NCBI RefSeq assembly: GCF_023740735.1
Contig: NZ_JAMRXH010000006.1
Coordinates: 62,001 to 126,000 of the forward strand
Direction: 5' to 3'
Source: Nocardia sp. CDC159
GTDB lineage: Bacteria; Actinomycetota; Actinomycetes; Mycobacteriales; Mycobacteriaceae
DNA: 64,000 nt
Shown here: in pieces, positions 21,059-29,674 of the stretch
Layout of the letters: each line of letters starts with the position of its first letter
Numbering within the stretch: the stretch's first letter is position 1
Translations under genes and position numbers: made by a program
Notes under the pieces: model-generated
Database searches by the model: none
Told to the model about the DNA's origin: nothing
What the model saw: the letters and a program-made list of their open reading frames with translations, nothing else

Positions 21059-21700
21059 GTGTCGCAAGCGAATGCCCGTCCCACGCCGGTGGAGTTCTGG
21101 TTCGATCCGCGCTGTCCCTGGGCGTGGATCACCTCGCGCTGGATGCTGGAGGTGGAGCGGGTGCGTCCGGTCGAAACCCGCTGGCGCGTCATGAGTTTGG
21201 CCGTGCTCAACGAGAATCGCCTCGACGAGCTGCCCGAACAGTACCGGCGCTGGAACAAGACCGCCTGGGGGCCGGTGCGGGTGTGCGTGGCGGCCGAGCA
21301 GAAGTACGGCGGCGCGGCGCTGGGTCCGCTGTACACCGCGCTGGGCACGCGCATCCACAATCGGGGTGAGAAGCAGACCCGGGAGACCTTCGCGGCGGCA
21401 CTCGCCGATGCGGGGCTGTCGGAGGACCTCGCCGACGCCGCGTACTCCACCGACTTCGACACGCTCGTGCGCGCCTCGCACCACGAGGGCATCGCTCTGG
21501 TAGGAGAGGAGGTCGGCACCCCGATCATCGCGGTCCCGGGTGCCGGTGGCTCGCGCATCGCGTTCTTCGGCCCGGTCGTCACGCCCGCGCCGAGGGGCGA
21601 GGCGGCGGGGCGGCTGTGGGACGGGGTGCTGCTGGTCGCGGGCACGCCGGGCTTCTATGAACTGAAGCGCAGTCGTGACGCCGAGCCGACGTTCGACTGA
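21059..21700 (+). CDS. Rv2466c-like thioredoxin-fold protein with CPWA site
   Basis: This 213-residue DsbA-like protein is similar to mycothiol-dependent reductase Rv2466c: FDPRCPWAWITSRWMLEVE at the N-terminus, helical insert, and a cis-Pro region (GTPIIAVPG). The active site is C19-P-W-A22, whereas Rv2466c has CPWC, so the resolving cysteine is gone. A one-Cys mechanism using mycothiol, or a transferase-like role, is possible. The GTG start at 21059 follows AAAGGA. The gene lies 17 nt after the amidohydrolase and is probably the last gene of that operon. Confidence 0.8.
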   Translation: MSQANARPTPVEFWFDPRCPWAWITSRWMLEVERVRPVETRWRVMSLAVLNENRLDELPEQYRRWNKTAWGPVRVCVAAEQKYGGAALGPLYTALGTRIHNRGEKQTRETFAAALADAGLSEDLADAAYSTDFDTLVRASHHEGIALVGEEVGTPIIAVPGAGGSRIAFFGPVVTPAPRGEAAGRLWDGVLLVAGTPGFYELKRSRDAEPTFD

Positions 21701-21757
21701 ACGAGTTGATCTTGGGTATGTCGAGAGCGAGGAGTGGGTCAGGGAAAGGGTTGGGTG

Positions 21758-23353
21758 ATGTCGCGGTTCTTCGTCGTCGGCTTTCTCGCGATCGCGGTGG
21801 TGGCGGTGGGGGTGGTGGCGGCCATCGGGTCGTGGGCGTGGTGGATCTTGCTGGTACTGGTCGCGGCGGCGCTCGGGGTGGGAGTGTACGACCTGGTGCA
21901 GACCCGGCACGCGGTGTTGCGGAACTATCCGATTCTCGGGCATATGCGGTATCTGCTGGAGAGCATCCGGCCGGAGTTGCAGCAGTATTTCATCGAGCGC
22001 AATTTCGACGGGCGTCCCTTCGACCGCGATGTGCGCACGATGATCTACGAGCGCGCCAAGGGGATTCACGGCGAGCTGTCCTTCGGCACCGAACGTGACG
22101 TCGAATCGGTCGGCTACGAATCGCTGGTGCATTCCGTCGCGCCGGTCGACGAGCCGGACGAGCCGCCGCGGGTGCTGATCGGCGGTCCGGACTGTCGTCG
22201 GCCGTATTCGATGTCGCTGCTGAACATCTCGTCGATGAGTTTCGGTGCGCTGTCGGCGAACGCGTTGCGCGCGTTGAATCGGGGCGCGGCCGCGGGCCGG
22301 TTCGCGCACGACACCGGCGAGGGCGGGCTGACGCCCTATCACCTGGAATCCGGCGCCGATGTGGTGTGGGAGATCGGGTCGGCGTATTTCGGCACCCGCA
22401 CCCGCGACGGCCGTTTCGACCCCCACGAATTCGCCGACAAGTCCGCCTACGATCAGGTGAAGGCGATCTCGATCAAGCTGAGCCAGGGCGCCAAACCCGG
22501 TGTCGGCGGGGTGCTTCCCGCGCCCAAGGTGAGCGAGGAGATCGCGCGGTACCGCGGTGTTCCGGCGCACGAGAAATGCGTCAGTCCCGCCGCACACCGC
22601 GAATTCGCCACGCCCCGCGAACTGATCGGATTCCTCGCCCGCCTGCGCGAGCTGTCCGGCGGCAAGCCGGTCGGGTTCAAATTCTGCGTCGGCTCGCGCC
22701 TGGACATCCTCGCCATCTGCAAGGCCATCCGGGCCGAGGGCACCGCCCCCGATTTCATCATCGTCGACGGCGCGGAGGGCGGAACCGCCGCCGCCCCACT
22801 GGAATACGAGGACCACGTCGGCATGCCCCTGACCGACGGCCTGATGACCGTCCACAACGCCCTGGTCGCCACCGGTCTGCGTGAGCAGATTCGGATCGGC
22901 GCCAGCGGCAAGGTCGCCACCGGCAACGACATCGTCAAACGCCTCATCCAGGGCGCCGACTACACCAATTCGGCCCGGGCCATGATGATGGCGCTCGGTT
23001 GTATCCAGGCCCAGCGCTGCCACACCAACAAATGCCCCGTCGGCGTCGCCACCCAGGACCCCCGCCGCGCCCGCGCCCTGGACGTCGGCGACAAGGGGCT
23101 GCGCGTGGCACGTTTCCAGGAGGCCACGGTCCGTCAGGCCGTGCAGCTCATGGCCTCGATGGGCGTCGACGACCCGACCCAGCTCACCCCGCACATGCTC
23201 CGCAAGAAGGTCTCCCCGACCCTCATGCGCTCCTACGCCGAACTGTACGAATGGCTCGAGCCGGGGCAGTTGCTCGACGACCCGCCGCAGGGCTGGCGCG
23301 CGGATTGGGAAGCGGCGGACCCGGATTCGTTTCGGCCGGTCATTCGCTCGTGA
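21758..23353 (+). CDS. FMN-binding glutamate synthase-family protein
   Basis: This 531-residue protein comprises two N-terminal transmembrane helices (about 5-45), then a GltB-central-type FMN/Fe-S (alpha/beta)8 domain. Visible landmarks are MSFGALSANALRALNRGA, EGGLTPYH, the FMN-phosphate stretch IIVDGAEGGTAAAP, and Cys residues GCIQAQRCHTNKCPVGVAT that would bind a [3Fe-4S] cluster. It lacks the glutamine amidotransferase domain, so it is not complete glutamate synthase. The acceptor is unknown. The ATG at 21758 follows GGGAAAGGG. Its 3' end overlaps the convergent methyltransferase by 14 nt. Confidence 0.85.
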   Translation: MSRFFVVGFLAIAVVAVGVVAAIGSWAWWILLVLVAAALGVGVYDLVQTRHAVLRNYPILGHMRYLLESIRPELQQYFIERNFDGRPFDRDVRTMIYERAKGIHGELSFGTERDVESVGYESLVHSVAPVDEPDEPPRVLIGGPDCRRPYSMSLLNISSMSFGALSANALRALNRGAAAGRFAHDTGEGGLTPYHLESGADVVWEIGSAYFGTRTRDGRFDPHEFADKSAYDQVKAISIKLSQGAKPGVGGVLPAPKVSEEIARYRGVPAHEKCVSPAAHREFATPRELIGFLARLRELSGGKPVGFKFCVGSRLDILAICKAIRAEGTAPDFIIVDGAEGGTAAAPLEYEDHVGMPLTDGLMTVHNALVATGLREQIRIGASGKVATGNDIVKRLIQGADYTNSARAMMMALGCIQAQRCHTNKCPVGVATQDPRRARALDVGDKGLRVARFQEATVRQAVQLMASMGVDDPTQLTPHMLRKKVSPTLMRSYAELYEWLEPGQLLDDPPQGWRADWEAADPDSFRPVIRS

Positions 23354-24083
23354 GCAGGCGGTAGACCGAGATGTGGTCGGTGGAGTCGGCGGTGAACGGG
23401 CCGCCCGACCAGTCGGCGTGGCGGGATTCCAGGTGGAAGCCGGTGGTGTGGGCCATGAGGTCCAGTTCGGCGGGCCAGATGTAGCGGTGCGGGCTGCGGA
23501 ACACGCGGGCCTGGTTGGAGTCGTCGAAGTAGAAGTGGTGGGAGACCAGGTGTTGGTTGACGACGTCGTAGGCGTCCACGCCGAGGTAGCCGGGTTCGCT
23601 GTGGAAGACCCTGGCCTGCGGTCCGGGGGGCAGATTACGGACGCCGGGGACGCCGAGTTCGACGACGAAGCGGCCGCCGGGGGACAGGTGGCGGGCGGCG
23701 TTGCGGAAGCATTCCAGCTGCTCGGCCTGGGTGAGGAGGTTCGAGATGGTGTTGTAGACCAAATAGACGAGGGTGTACTCGCCGGGGGCGCGGGTGGTGG
23801 TCATATCGCCGGGGACGACGGGAATGGTTGCGACGTCGGCCTTTTCGCGCAGTCGGGCAAGCATGGGGGCGGATAGTTCGATGCCGGTGACGGGGACCCC
23901 ACGCGCGGCCAGGGGGATGGCCACCCGGCCGGTGCCGATGGCGAATTCGAGGGCACGGCCGCCCGCGGCCAGTTCGGCCAGGCGGTCGACCGTCGGACCG
24001 AGGACCTCGGGCGCGAAGCGCGCGGCCTCCATCGTGTCGTAGGTGCGGGCGGCCTCGGTGTCCCAGATCTCCTCCTGCTGCAC
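23340..24083 (-). CDS. Class I SAM-dependent methyltransferase
   Basis: This 247-residue methyltransferase has a Rossmann fold with motif I LEFAIGTGRVAIPLA (Ala for the usual first Gly), an acidic end of strand 2 in TGIELS, and a post-motif LVYLVYNTISNLL. It belongs with the broad methyltransferase type 11/25 group; the substrate is unknown. It lies 45 nt downstream of jetC on the same strand, where a Wadjet operon would normally carry jetD, and may be co-transcribed with it. It has no nuclease or Toprim motif. Its end overlaps the convergent glutamate-synthase-like gene. Confidence 0.8.
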   Translation of the reverse strand: MQQEEIWDTEAARTYDTMEAARFAPEVLGPTVDRLAELAAGGRALEFAIGTGRVAIPLAARGVPVTGIELSAPMLARLREKADVATIPVVPGDMTTTRAPGEYTLVYLVYNTISNLLTQAEQLECFRNAARHLSPGGRFVVELGVPGVRNLPPGPQARVFHSEPGYLGVDAYDVVNQHLVSHHFYFDDSNQARVFRSPHRYIWPAELDLMAHTTGFHLESRHADWSGGPFTADSTDHISVYRLLTSE

Positions 24084-24128
24084 GGTGCCGATTGTGTTGC
24101 AGGACAGGACATCCGGTCCAGCCGATTT

Positions 24129-27100
24129 TCAGGGGGTGAGCTCGAGCTCCTCGTCCATGGGGATGGCGCCCTCGATGGTGTGTGGGGTGCGGCGGCGGTT
24201 GGGGGAGCCCAGGGCCGTGGTGAGGTCGGTGCCGTCGTGTTCGGCGAGCAGATCCTTGGAGTCCCACACCAGCAGCGTCGCGCTGACGGTGTTCTCGGCC
24301 GCGGAGTGGGCCAGGTCGTAGTGCGCGCAGGCGGGGACGTGGTCGTAGGTGATCCACAGGTCGTAGCCGGTCATGAACAGGTCGAGGTCGAAATCGACCG
24401 ACAGGCCCAGCAATTCGCTCTTGCCGTTGTCGTCTACGCCCGCGAACGCCTCGTCCAGCGCCAGCAGGCGCGGGGCCTGCGGATCGGCGGAGTCGAGCAT
24501 GACGTGCGCGGCCGCGAACAGCGGCAGGTGCAGCGACACCGACTGCTCGCCGCCGGACAGGGCGCTGTGGCGGGCCACGGTCAGGCGGTCCTCGGTGCCG
24601 TCGGCGGTGACGATCGTGAAGGAGAACACCCGCCAGGTGCGGTAGTCCAGTGTGGTGGCGAGGATTTCGGGGTAGGAGCGCTCCGGGTGGGCCGCGCGCG
24701 CCGCGCGGATCTCGGCGGCGAAGTGCGCGCGGATGGTCGCCAGATCGTCGGGGGTGAGATCGGAGGCGTCGCGGTCGAGCAGTTTGCACACCGCGCGCGC
24801 CGATTCCGGCAGATTGTCGGCCAGCACCCAGTGCACGCCGATGGTATTGCCCGACGACATCCGCCGCTGTTTCATCTCGCTGCCCATGCGGGTGATGAGA
24901 TCGCGTGCGTCGCAGGTGCGTTCGTGGATCTGCTGGGCCAGGCCGGTCAGCAGCGCATCCTCGAGGATGCGGCGTTCGGCGTCGGTGAGCAGCAGTTCCT
25001 GATCGGAGCGGGCGCGGGCGATGCGCTCGGCGAAGTCGGCCAGCGCGGCCACGCCCTGATCGTCGTGCACCTGCACCACCGTCAAACCGTCGGCGGCGTC
25101 CCACTGCAACCGGTAGTCCTGGCGGGCGGCGGCCAGGGCGGCGTCGAATTCCTGCAGCGCCGCGGTCACCGCGCTGCGGGTCGATTTGCGGGCCGCCTCC
25201 CCGGCGCGCACCGAAGCCGTTGCGGTGGACATACTCTCGAACAGCTCGTGCACCTCCTCGGGCAGCACTCGCGGCTCGGTGTCCGGGCCACCGGTCTCGA
25301 TCCGGTACAGCAGCTGTTCGGGCGTGGACCAGGCCGCCTCGCTGCTGGGCCAGCGGCAGGTCTCGTCGGCGCCCAGCAGACTCAGCAGATCCGGGCGCGC
25401 GTACGGTGCGAGATGGCGCACGTCGGCGAGCAATTCGGTCAACGCGACGCCGAGCGCGTCGTACGCGGCGCGATAGGAACCCTCGGCGGTGCCCACGCCC
25501 TCGATGGCGTCGGCGGCGGCCTTGCGGGCCGACTTCTGTTCCGCGCGAGCGGCTTCGATGCGTTCGCGGGCCTGCTCCAGCTCGCGGTCGATATCGGCCG
25601 CGCCCGCGCCCAGCGCCTCGCGCAGCGTCTCCAGCTTGCGCAGCTGCTCCTCGTAGCCCGACCGCGCGGCCTCGGCCTCCTCGGCGAAGGCCTCGGCCAG
25701 GTCGCGGGCCTCGGCCAGCCGATCCTCGGCCTCCCGGGCGCGCTCGTGTTCGCGCAGCTGATCCCCGCGCAGCCGCAACAGCGCGGTTCCGGTGTTCTCG
25801 AAGTGGCGGATGGCCGCGGCCAGGGCGTCGAGTTCGGCCGGGTCCCGCGGCGCGTTGTGCGATGCGGCGACCGCGCGCACCTTCTTGTCGGCGGCGGTGT
25901 AGTCGGCGACGGCATGATCGAGATCCTTCTCGGCCTGCGCCGCGGCCTCCGAGCGCGACCGCAGCATGCCCGCGGCCTCGGCGACCGCGCGCAGTGCGGT
26001 GGTGACGGCGCTGGTGCGCGGCAATGCCTTGGTGGCGGCCGAGATTCGGGCCAGCTCCTCGGTCGCGGCCTGCTCCTCGGCGCGGGCGGCGGCCTCGGCC
26101 GCGGCGGCGGCCTCGATGGCCGTGGCGATCTCGGTCAGCCGCAGCTCGCGCCGCCGGGCGCGGGCGGTCGCGCCGATGAACTCGGCATGCGCCTTGGTGT
26201 GCCGCCCCAGCTGCACACCCTGGCGGTAGCGGCCGTCGGCGGTGACGGCCAGCGTCTGACCGTCGGTCACGCTGTCGCACACCGCGATCGAGGCCAGCAC
26301 GTCGCCGACGCTCGTGACGCCGCAGTCGTCCTCGATCTCGAGCACATCGGCGAGTGTGCGACCGGACGGGCGCTGCTCTTTCGGCAGCGGCACCAGGAAT
26401 TGATCCGAAGCATGATCGGGCACGTGATCGCTCACCCAGCCGTCGAGCAGATCGGCGGCCTGCAGCGCCGCCTCGATGCCCGCGGCCTGTTCGGGCGAGA
26501 CGCTGTCGGCGAAGCGCACCAGCCGCCACAGCGGCGCACCCGCACGGCCCGCTCGGGAGTCGGTGCGGGCGGCGAAAGCCGGTGGTGCGTCATCCTTTTC
26601 GGCCGCCACCTGCTGCCGTTCGGTGCGCAACCCGGCGGCCCGGGCGACGGCCTGTTCGGCGGCCGCGCGGGCCTGCTGGCGGCGGGCGCGGATCTCGTCG
26701 GTGAGCGGTTCGGTGCGCTCGGTGAGCACCTCGGCCAGCGTCGGCGCATCGTCGGAACCGGTGTCGGCGAGGGCGGCGTCGAGCGCCTCGAACAGTCCCG
26801 TGCGCACCGGGGCCAGGATCTCCCGGTGCGTCTCCCACCAATCGCGCAGGGACGCCGCGGCATTCGAGCGTGCCAGGGTCACCGCCGCCTCGGCCTCGGC
26901 CAGCGCGGCCGCGGCGGCATCGCGCTGTTCGGTGGCGCGCTGGGCGGCCCGCTCGGCCCGGTTCCGGTCGGCCGCGGCCGTTTCCACCAGGGTCAGCGCC
27001 TGGCGGACCGCGCGGACATCGGCGTCGCGCTCCTCGACGTGACTGCGCACGGTGGTGGTGAGCTGTTCGGCGCGGGCCTGCTCCGGCAGTGTGGCCCAGG

Positions 27101-28307
27101 CGATTCCGGCCTCCTCGGCCGCGGCCCGCAGTTCGTCCTCGCCGCGCGCGAGCGCCCCCACCGCCGATTCGACCGCGGCGCGGGCGCGTTCGGCCTCGCC
27201 GGTGCGCTGTTCGACGGTCTGCTGCGCCTTGGTGGCCTTGTCCCGGTGCACGGCCGCGGAGGTCTCCAGGCGACGGACCGCGTCGGCCAGGTCGTCGAGC
27301 TGCTGTTTCCCCTCGTAGGCGCTGGAGCGCTGCAGCGTCTCGCGATCGGCGAGGGCCTGCTCGTAGGCGCGGTCGGCCTCCTCGGCGCGGATCTCGGCGG
27401 CGGCGCGCTCGGCCTCGCGGCGCTCGCGCAGCGCGGTCGCGGCGAACAGCGCGGTGCTCGCGTGGGTGACCGCGTCGAGTCGGGTGCGCACCTGATCCAC
27501 ATCCGACTTGGCCTGCACCCCAAGATATTTGCGGTACACGTCCACGAAGGTCCGGGTGGCCGAGTCGGCCTGCACCAGCCCCTCGAGGGTGCGCCCGACC
27601 TCCTCCATATCGCTGAACGAGCGCGCGGCATCGAGGATAAGCTGTTCGTCGAGCGGGCGCAGGCCGTCGGTGAGCGCCTGCGAGAGGCCGCGCGGATCGA
27701 GGTTCTTGGCCAGCTGCGGGCGGCGCAGCGTGAGGATGAGATTGATCAGCTGGTCGTAGCGCTGCAGGCCCAGCCCGAACATGCGCGCGTCGATGGCGGC
27801 GCGATAGTCGACCGGGCGATCGGTGATGGCGTCGGTGCCGATCTGCTCGGCCAGCTGTTTGCGGGTCAGCGGGCGGTCGTCGGAGCCGATCAGCGAGAAG
27901 TCCACGCCGACGCGGCCGTCGGCCACGAAGTACCAGCGGGTGACCTTGTCGTTGGAGCGGGTGGCCCGCATGCCGATGCCGACGGTGACGACCTCCGGCT
28001 CGGACCAGCGTCCGCGCGCGAACTCCATCCACACGTACGAGTACGCCGATTCCTGCTTGCGGTAGAGCAGATTCGACTTCATCGTCCGCTCCTCACCGGC
28101 GAACGGATTGAGCCGCCGCGGCTCGATGCGGCCGTCGAAGACGAACGGGAACAGCACCTCGAGCGCCTTGGTCTTGCCTGAGCCGTTGGGTCCGCGCAGC
28201 ACCAGTCGGCCGTCGGCGAAGCAGAACTCCTGATCGCGGTAGTCCCACAGGTTGACGATCCCGGCCCGGGTGGGAACGAACCGCACGCCACCGTGAATGA
28301 GGTCCAT
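24129..28307 (-). CDS. jetC: Wadjet SMC-like ATPase JetC (TIGR02680 type)
   Basis: This 1392-residue SMC/MukB-like ATPase is the motor of Wadjet, which extrudes DNA loops and restricts circular plasmids. Walker A is GPNGSGKT at residues 39-46, after the diagnostic NLWDYRDQEFCFADGRL. Two long Ala/Glu/Arg-rich coiled-coil arms surround a central hinge (about 560-760). The C-terminal head has signature SALSGGEQSVSLHLP and Walker B RLLALDEAFAGVDD. The ATG at 28307 overlaps the jetB stop by one base. Length and motifs look intact. JetD (TIGR02679, Toprim-type nuclease) is not found after it. Confidence 0.9.
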   Translation of the reverse strand: MDLIHGGVRFVPTRAGIVNLWDYRDQEFCFADGRLVLRGPNGSGKTKALEVLFPFVFDGRIEPRRLNPFAGEERTMKSNLLYRKQESAYSYVWMEFARGRWSEPEVVTVGIGMRATRSNDKVTRWYFVADGRVGVDFSLIGSDDRPLTRKQLAEQIGTDAITDRPVDYRAAIDARMFGLGLQRYDQLINLILTLRRPQLAKNLDPRGLSQALTDGLRPLDEQLILDAARSFSDMEEVGRTLEGLVQADSATRTFVDVYRKYLGVQAKSDVDQVRTRLDAVTHASTALFAATALRERREAERAAAEIRAEEADRAYEQALADRETLQRSSAYEGKQQLDDLADAVRRLETSAAVHRDKATKAQQTVEQRTGEAERARAAVESAVGALARGEDELRAAAEEAGIAWATLPEQARAEQLTTTVRSHVEERDADVRAVRQALTLVETAAADRNRAERAAQRATEQRDAAAAALAEAEAAVTLARSNAAASLRDWWETHREILAPVRTGLFEALDAALADTGSDDAPTLAEVLTERTEPLTDEIRARRQQARAAAEQAVARAAGLRTERQQVAAEKDDAPPAFAARTDSRAGRAGAPLWRLVRFADSVSPEQAAGIEAALQAADLLDGWVSDHVPDHASDQFLVPLPKEQRPSGRTLADVLEIEDDCGVTSVGDVLASIAVCDSVTDGQTLAVTADGRYRQGVQLGRHTKAHAEFIGATARARRRELRLTEIATAIEAAAAAEAAARAEEQAATEELARISAATKALPRTSAVTTALRAVAEAAGMLRSRSEAAAQAEKDLDHAVADYTAADKKVRAVAASHNAPRDPAELDALAAAIRHFENTGTALLRLRGDQLREHERAREAEDRLAEARDLAEAFAEEAEAARSGYEEQLRKLETLREALGAGAADIDRELEQARERIEAARAEQKSARKAAADAIEGVGTAEGSYRAAYDALGVALTELLADVRHLAPYARPDLLSLLGADETCRWPSSEAAWSTPEQLLYRIETGGPDTEPRVLPEEVHELFESMSTATASVRAGEAARKSTRSAVTAALQEFDAALAAARQDYRLQWDAADGLTVVQVHDDQGVAALADFAERIARARSDQELLLTDAERRILEDALLTGLAQQIHERTCDARDLITRMGSEMKQRRMSSGNTIGVHWVLADNLPESARAVCKLLDRDASDLTPDDLATIRAHFAAEIRAARAAHPERSYPEILATTLDYRTWRVFSFTIVTADGTEDRLTVARHSALSGGEQSVSLHLPLFAAAHVMLDSADPQAPRLLALDEAFAGVDDNGKSELLGLSVDFDLDLFMTGYDLWITYDHVPACAHYDLAHSAAENTVSATLLVWDSKDLLAEHDGTDLTTALGSPNRRRTPHTIEGAIPMDEELELTP

Positions 28308-29674
28308 CAGGTATCCCTTCCCACATGCGTTGCCGAGGCGAACAATTCGGTCTCCGCGCGGGTGCGCACGGTGACGACCGCGCCTCGGTAGCGGGCCAGC
28401 GCGGGGAGGATCAGCAGACCGTCGTCGAGCACCTCCACCAGTCGCAACCGCTCCAGCAGCGCGATCACCTCCTTGGTGAGTCCGGGGACATCGGCCTGCC
28501 ACTGGGCGGCGAAGGTGGAACCGTAGCGGTGCGTGAGCGCCTGCACCGTCTCGGTGATCCAGGTCGAGTCGATGAACGGATGTTCGGGGATCTCCGGTTC
28601 CTCGATCGCTTCGACGGCCTCGTCCTCGGCGGCGGCCGGTTCGGCAACCGCCAGCGGAGCGAAGACCGTGGCCTGCGGAATCGCCTGATCCAGCTGGTCG
28701 ATCAGCGCCGTGCCGGGCTCCGGGCGGGGCCGCCGCTGGACCGGATTGTCCAAATCCAGGACCAGATCGGCGATCTCGCCGACCAGCAGCAGCGCCACCT
28801 GGGCGAGGGTGCCGGTGCCGGGGAAACGCACATCCGACAGGCGGCCCGACACGTCGATCAGCGCGACGCCCTCGGCGCGCCGCTCGGCCCGCAGGCCGGT
28901 GAGCAGTTCCACCTCCGCGACCAGCTTCTCGGTGCCCAGCAGCGTGCGCTCGTCCTCGGTCAGCTCCTCGGCATACACCACCGGCAGCTCGACCAGCGCG
29001 CGGCGCACCCGGCGCGCGGCGGCGGCGCGCTGCTGCGGTGTGCCGGTGTCGGATTCGTCGGCGAGCAGGCCGCGTACGCTCCGCAGATGCTGGAGCACCC
29101 GGGGCGGGCGGAAGACGGCGAAGACCACCGACCGATCGATGTCGTAGAGCGCCTCCCCGGCCTCCGGATCGGCCGCCCAGCCGCCCGCATCGCCGTCGGC
29201 CAGCGTCAGCGCGCCGCGCGCGGCCAGCCAGGCGACCGCGTCGACGAAGGCATCGCGGTCGGCGGCCCGATCGGTGGACAGCTCCAGCCCGTCCACCCGG
29301 GTGGTGTAGGCGGCGACCTGATCGGCCAGCTCCGACAGGGTGATCTGATCGCCGGCGCGGCCCAGCGCGGCGAGCGCCAGGGCGAGGTAGGCGTAGCGGC
29401 GGCGATCGAAGACGCGTTCGGCGGGGGTGCGGGCCGGGCGGCCGGAATCCAGCCGGTCGACCACGGGGAACAGCCGGGCGGTGGTCTCGGTGACCTCGAG
29501 GCGGTAGCCGAGCAGCTCGGCGAGATCCTCGCGCAGCTCCGTCGCCCAGCGCCGAATCAGCGGCAACGCAATGCGATCCGGATAGGAGCGGGTGATCAGA
29601 TGGTTGGCCAGGATCACCCGCGCCGCGCGCTGATAGCTGTCCAGGGCGAGGGAGTCGATCGTGCGGGCGTGCAT
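28307..29674 (-). CDS. jetB: Wadjet subunit JetB (TIGR02678 type)
   Basis: This 455-residue protein is of the TIGR02678 family, an accessory subunit analogous to MukE/MksE-type winged-helix proteins of SMC complexes. The N-terminal half holds basic winged-helix-like segments (RRWATELREDLAELLGYRLEVT). The central part has conserved RRALVELPVVYAEEL and LIDVSGRLSDVRFPG, and an acidic linker (AEDEAVEAIEEPEIPE) precedes the C-terminal domain. The ATG at 29674 overlaps the jetA stop by one base; in the upstream frame a GTG adds one residue. Both overlaps indicate strict stoichiometric co-translation of jetA-jetB-jetC. Confidence 0.88.
   Translation of the reverse strand: MHARTIDSLALDSYQRAARVILANHLITRSYPDRIALPLIRRWATELREDLAELLGYRLEVTETTARLFPVVDRLDSGRPARTPAERVFDRRRYAYLALALAALGRAGDQITLSELADQVAAYTTRVDGLELSTDRAADRDAFVDAVAWLAARGALTLADGDAGGWAADPEAGEALYDIDRSVVFAVFRPPRVLQHLRSVRGLLADESDTGTPQQRAAAARRVRRALVELPVVYAEELTEDERTLLGTEKLVAEVELLTGLRAERRAEGVALIDVSGRLSDVRFPGTGTLAQVALLLVGEIADLVLDLDNPVQRRPRPEPGTALIDQLDQAIPQATVFAPLAVAEPAAAEDEAVEAIEEPEIPEHPFIDSTWITETVQALTHRYGSTFAAQWQADVPGLTKEVIALLERLRLVEVLDDGLLILPALARYRGAVVTVRTRAETELFASATHVGRDT

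Noticed and set aside
23340..24083. JetD nuclease hidden in the gene after jetC
   Set aside because: The protein shows SAM-binding motifs of a class I methyltransferase and no Toprim or DUF2399 pattern.
24180..28181. Very long plus-strand open frame opposite jetC
   Set aside because: Complement of the jetC codons with low-complexity translation; the jetC motifs on the minus strand settle the matter.
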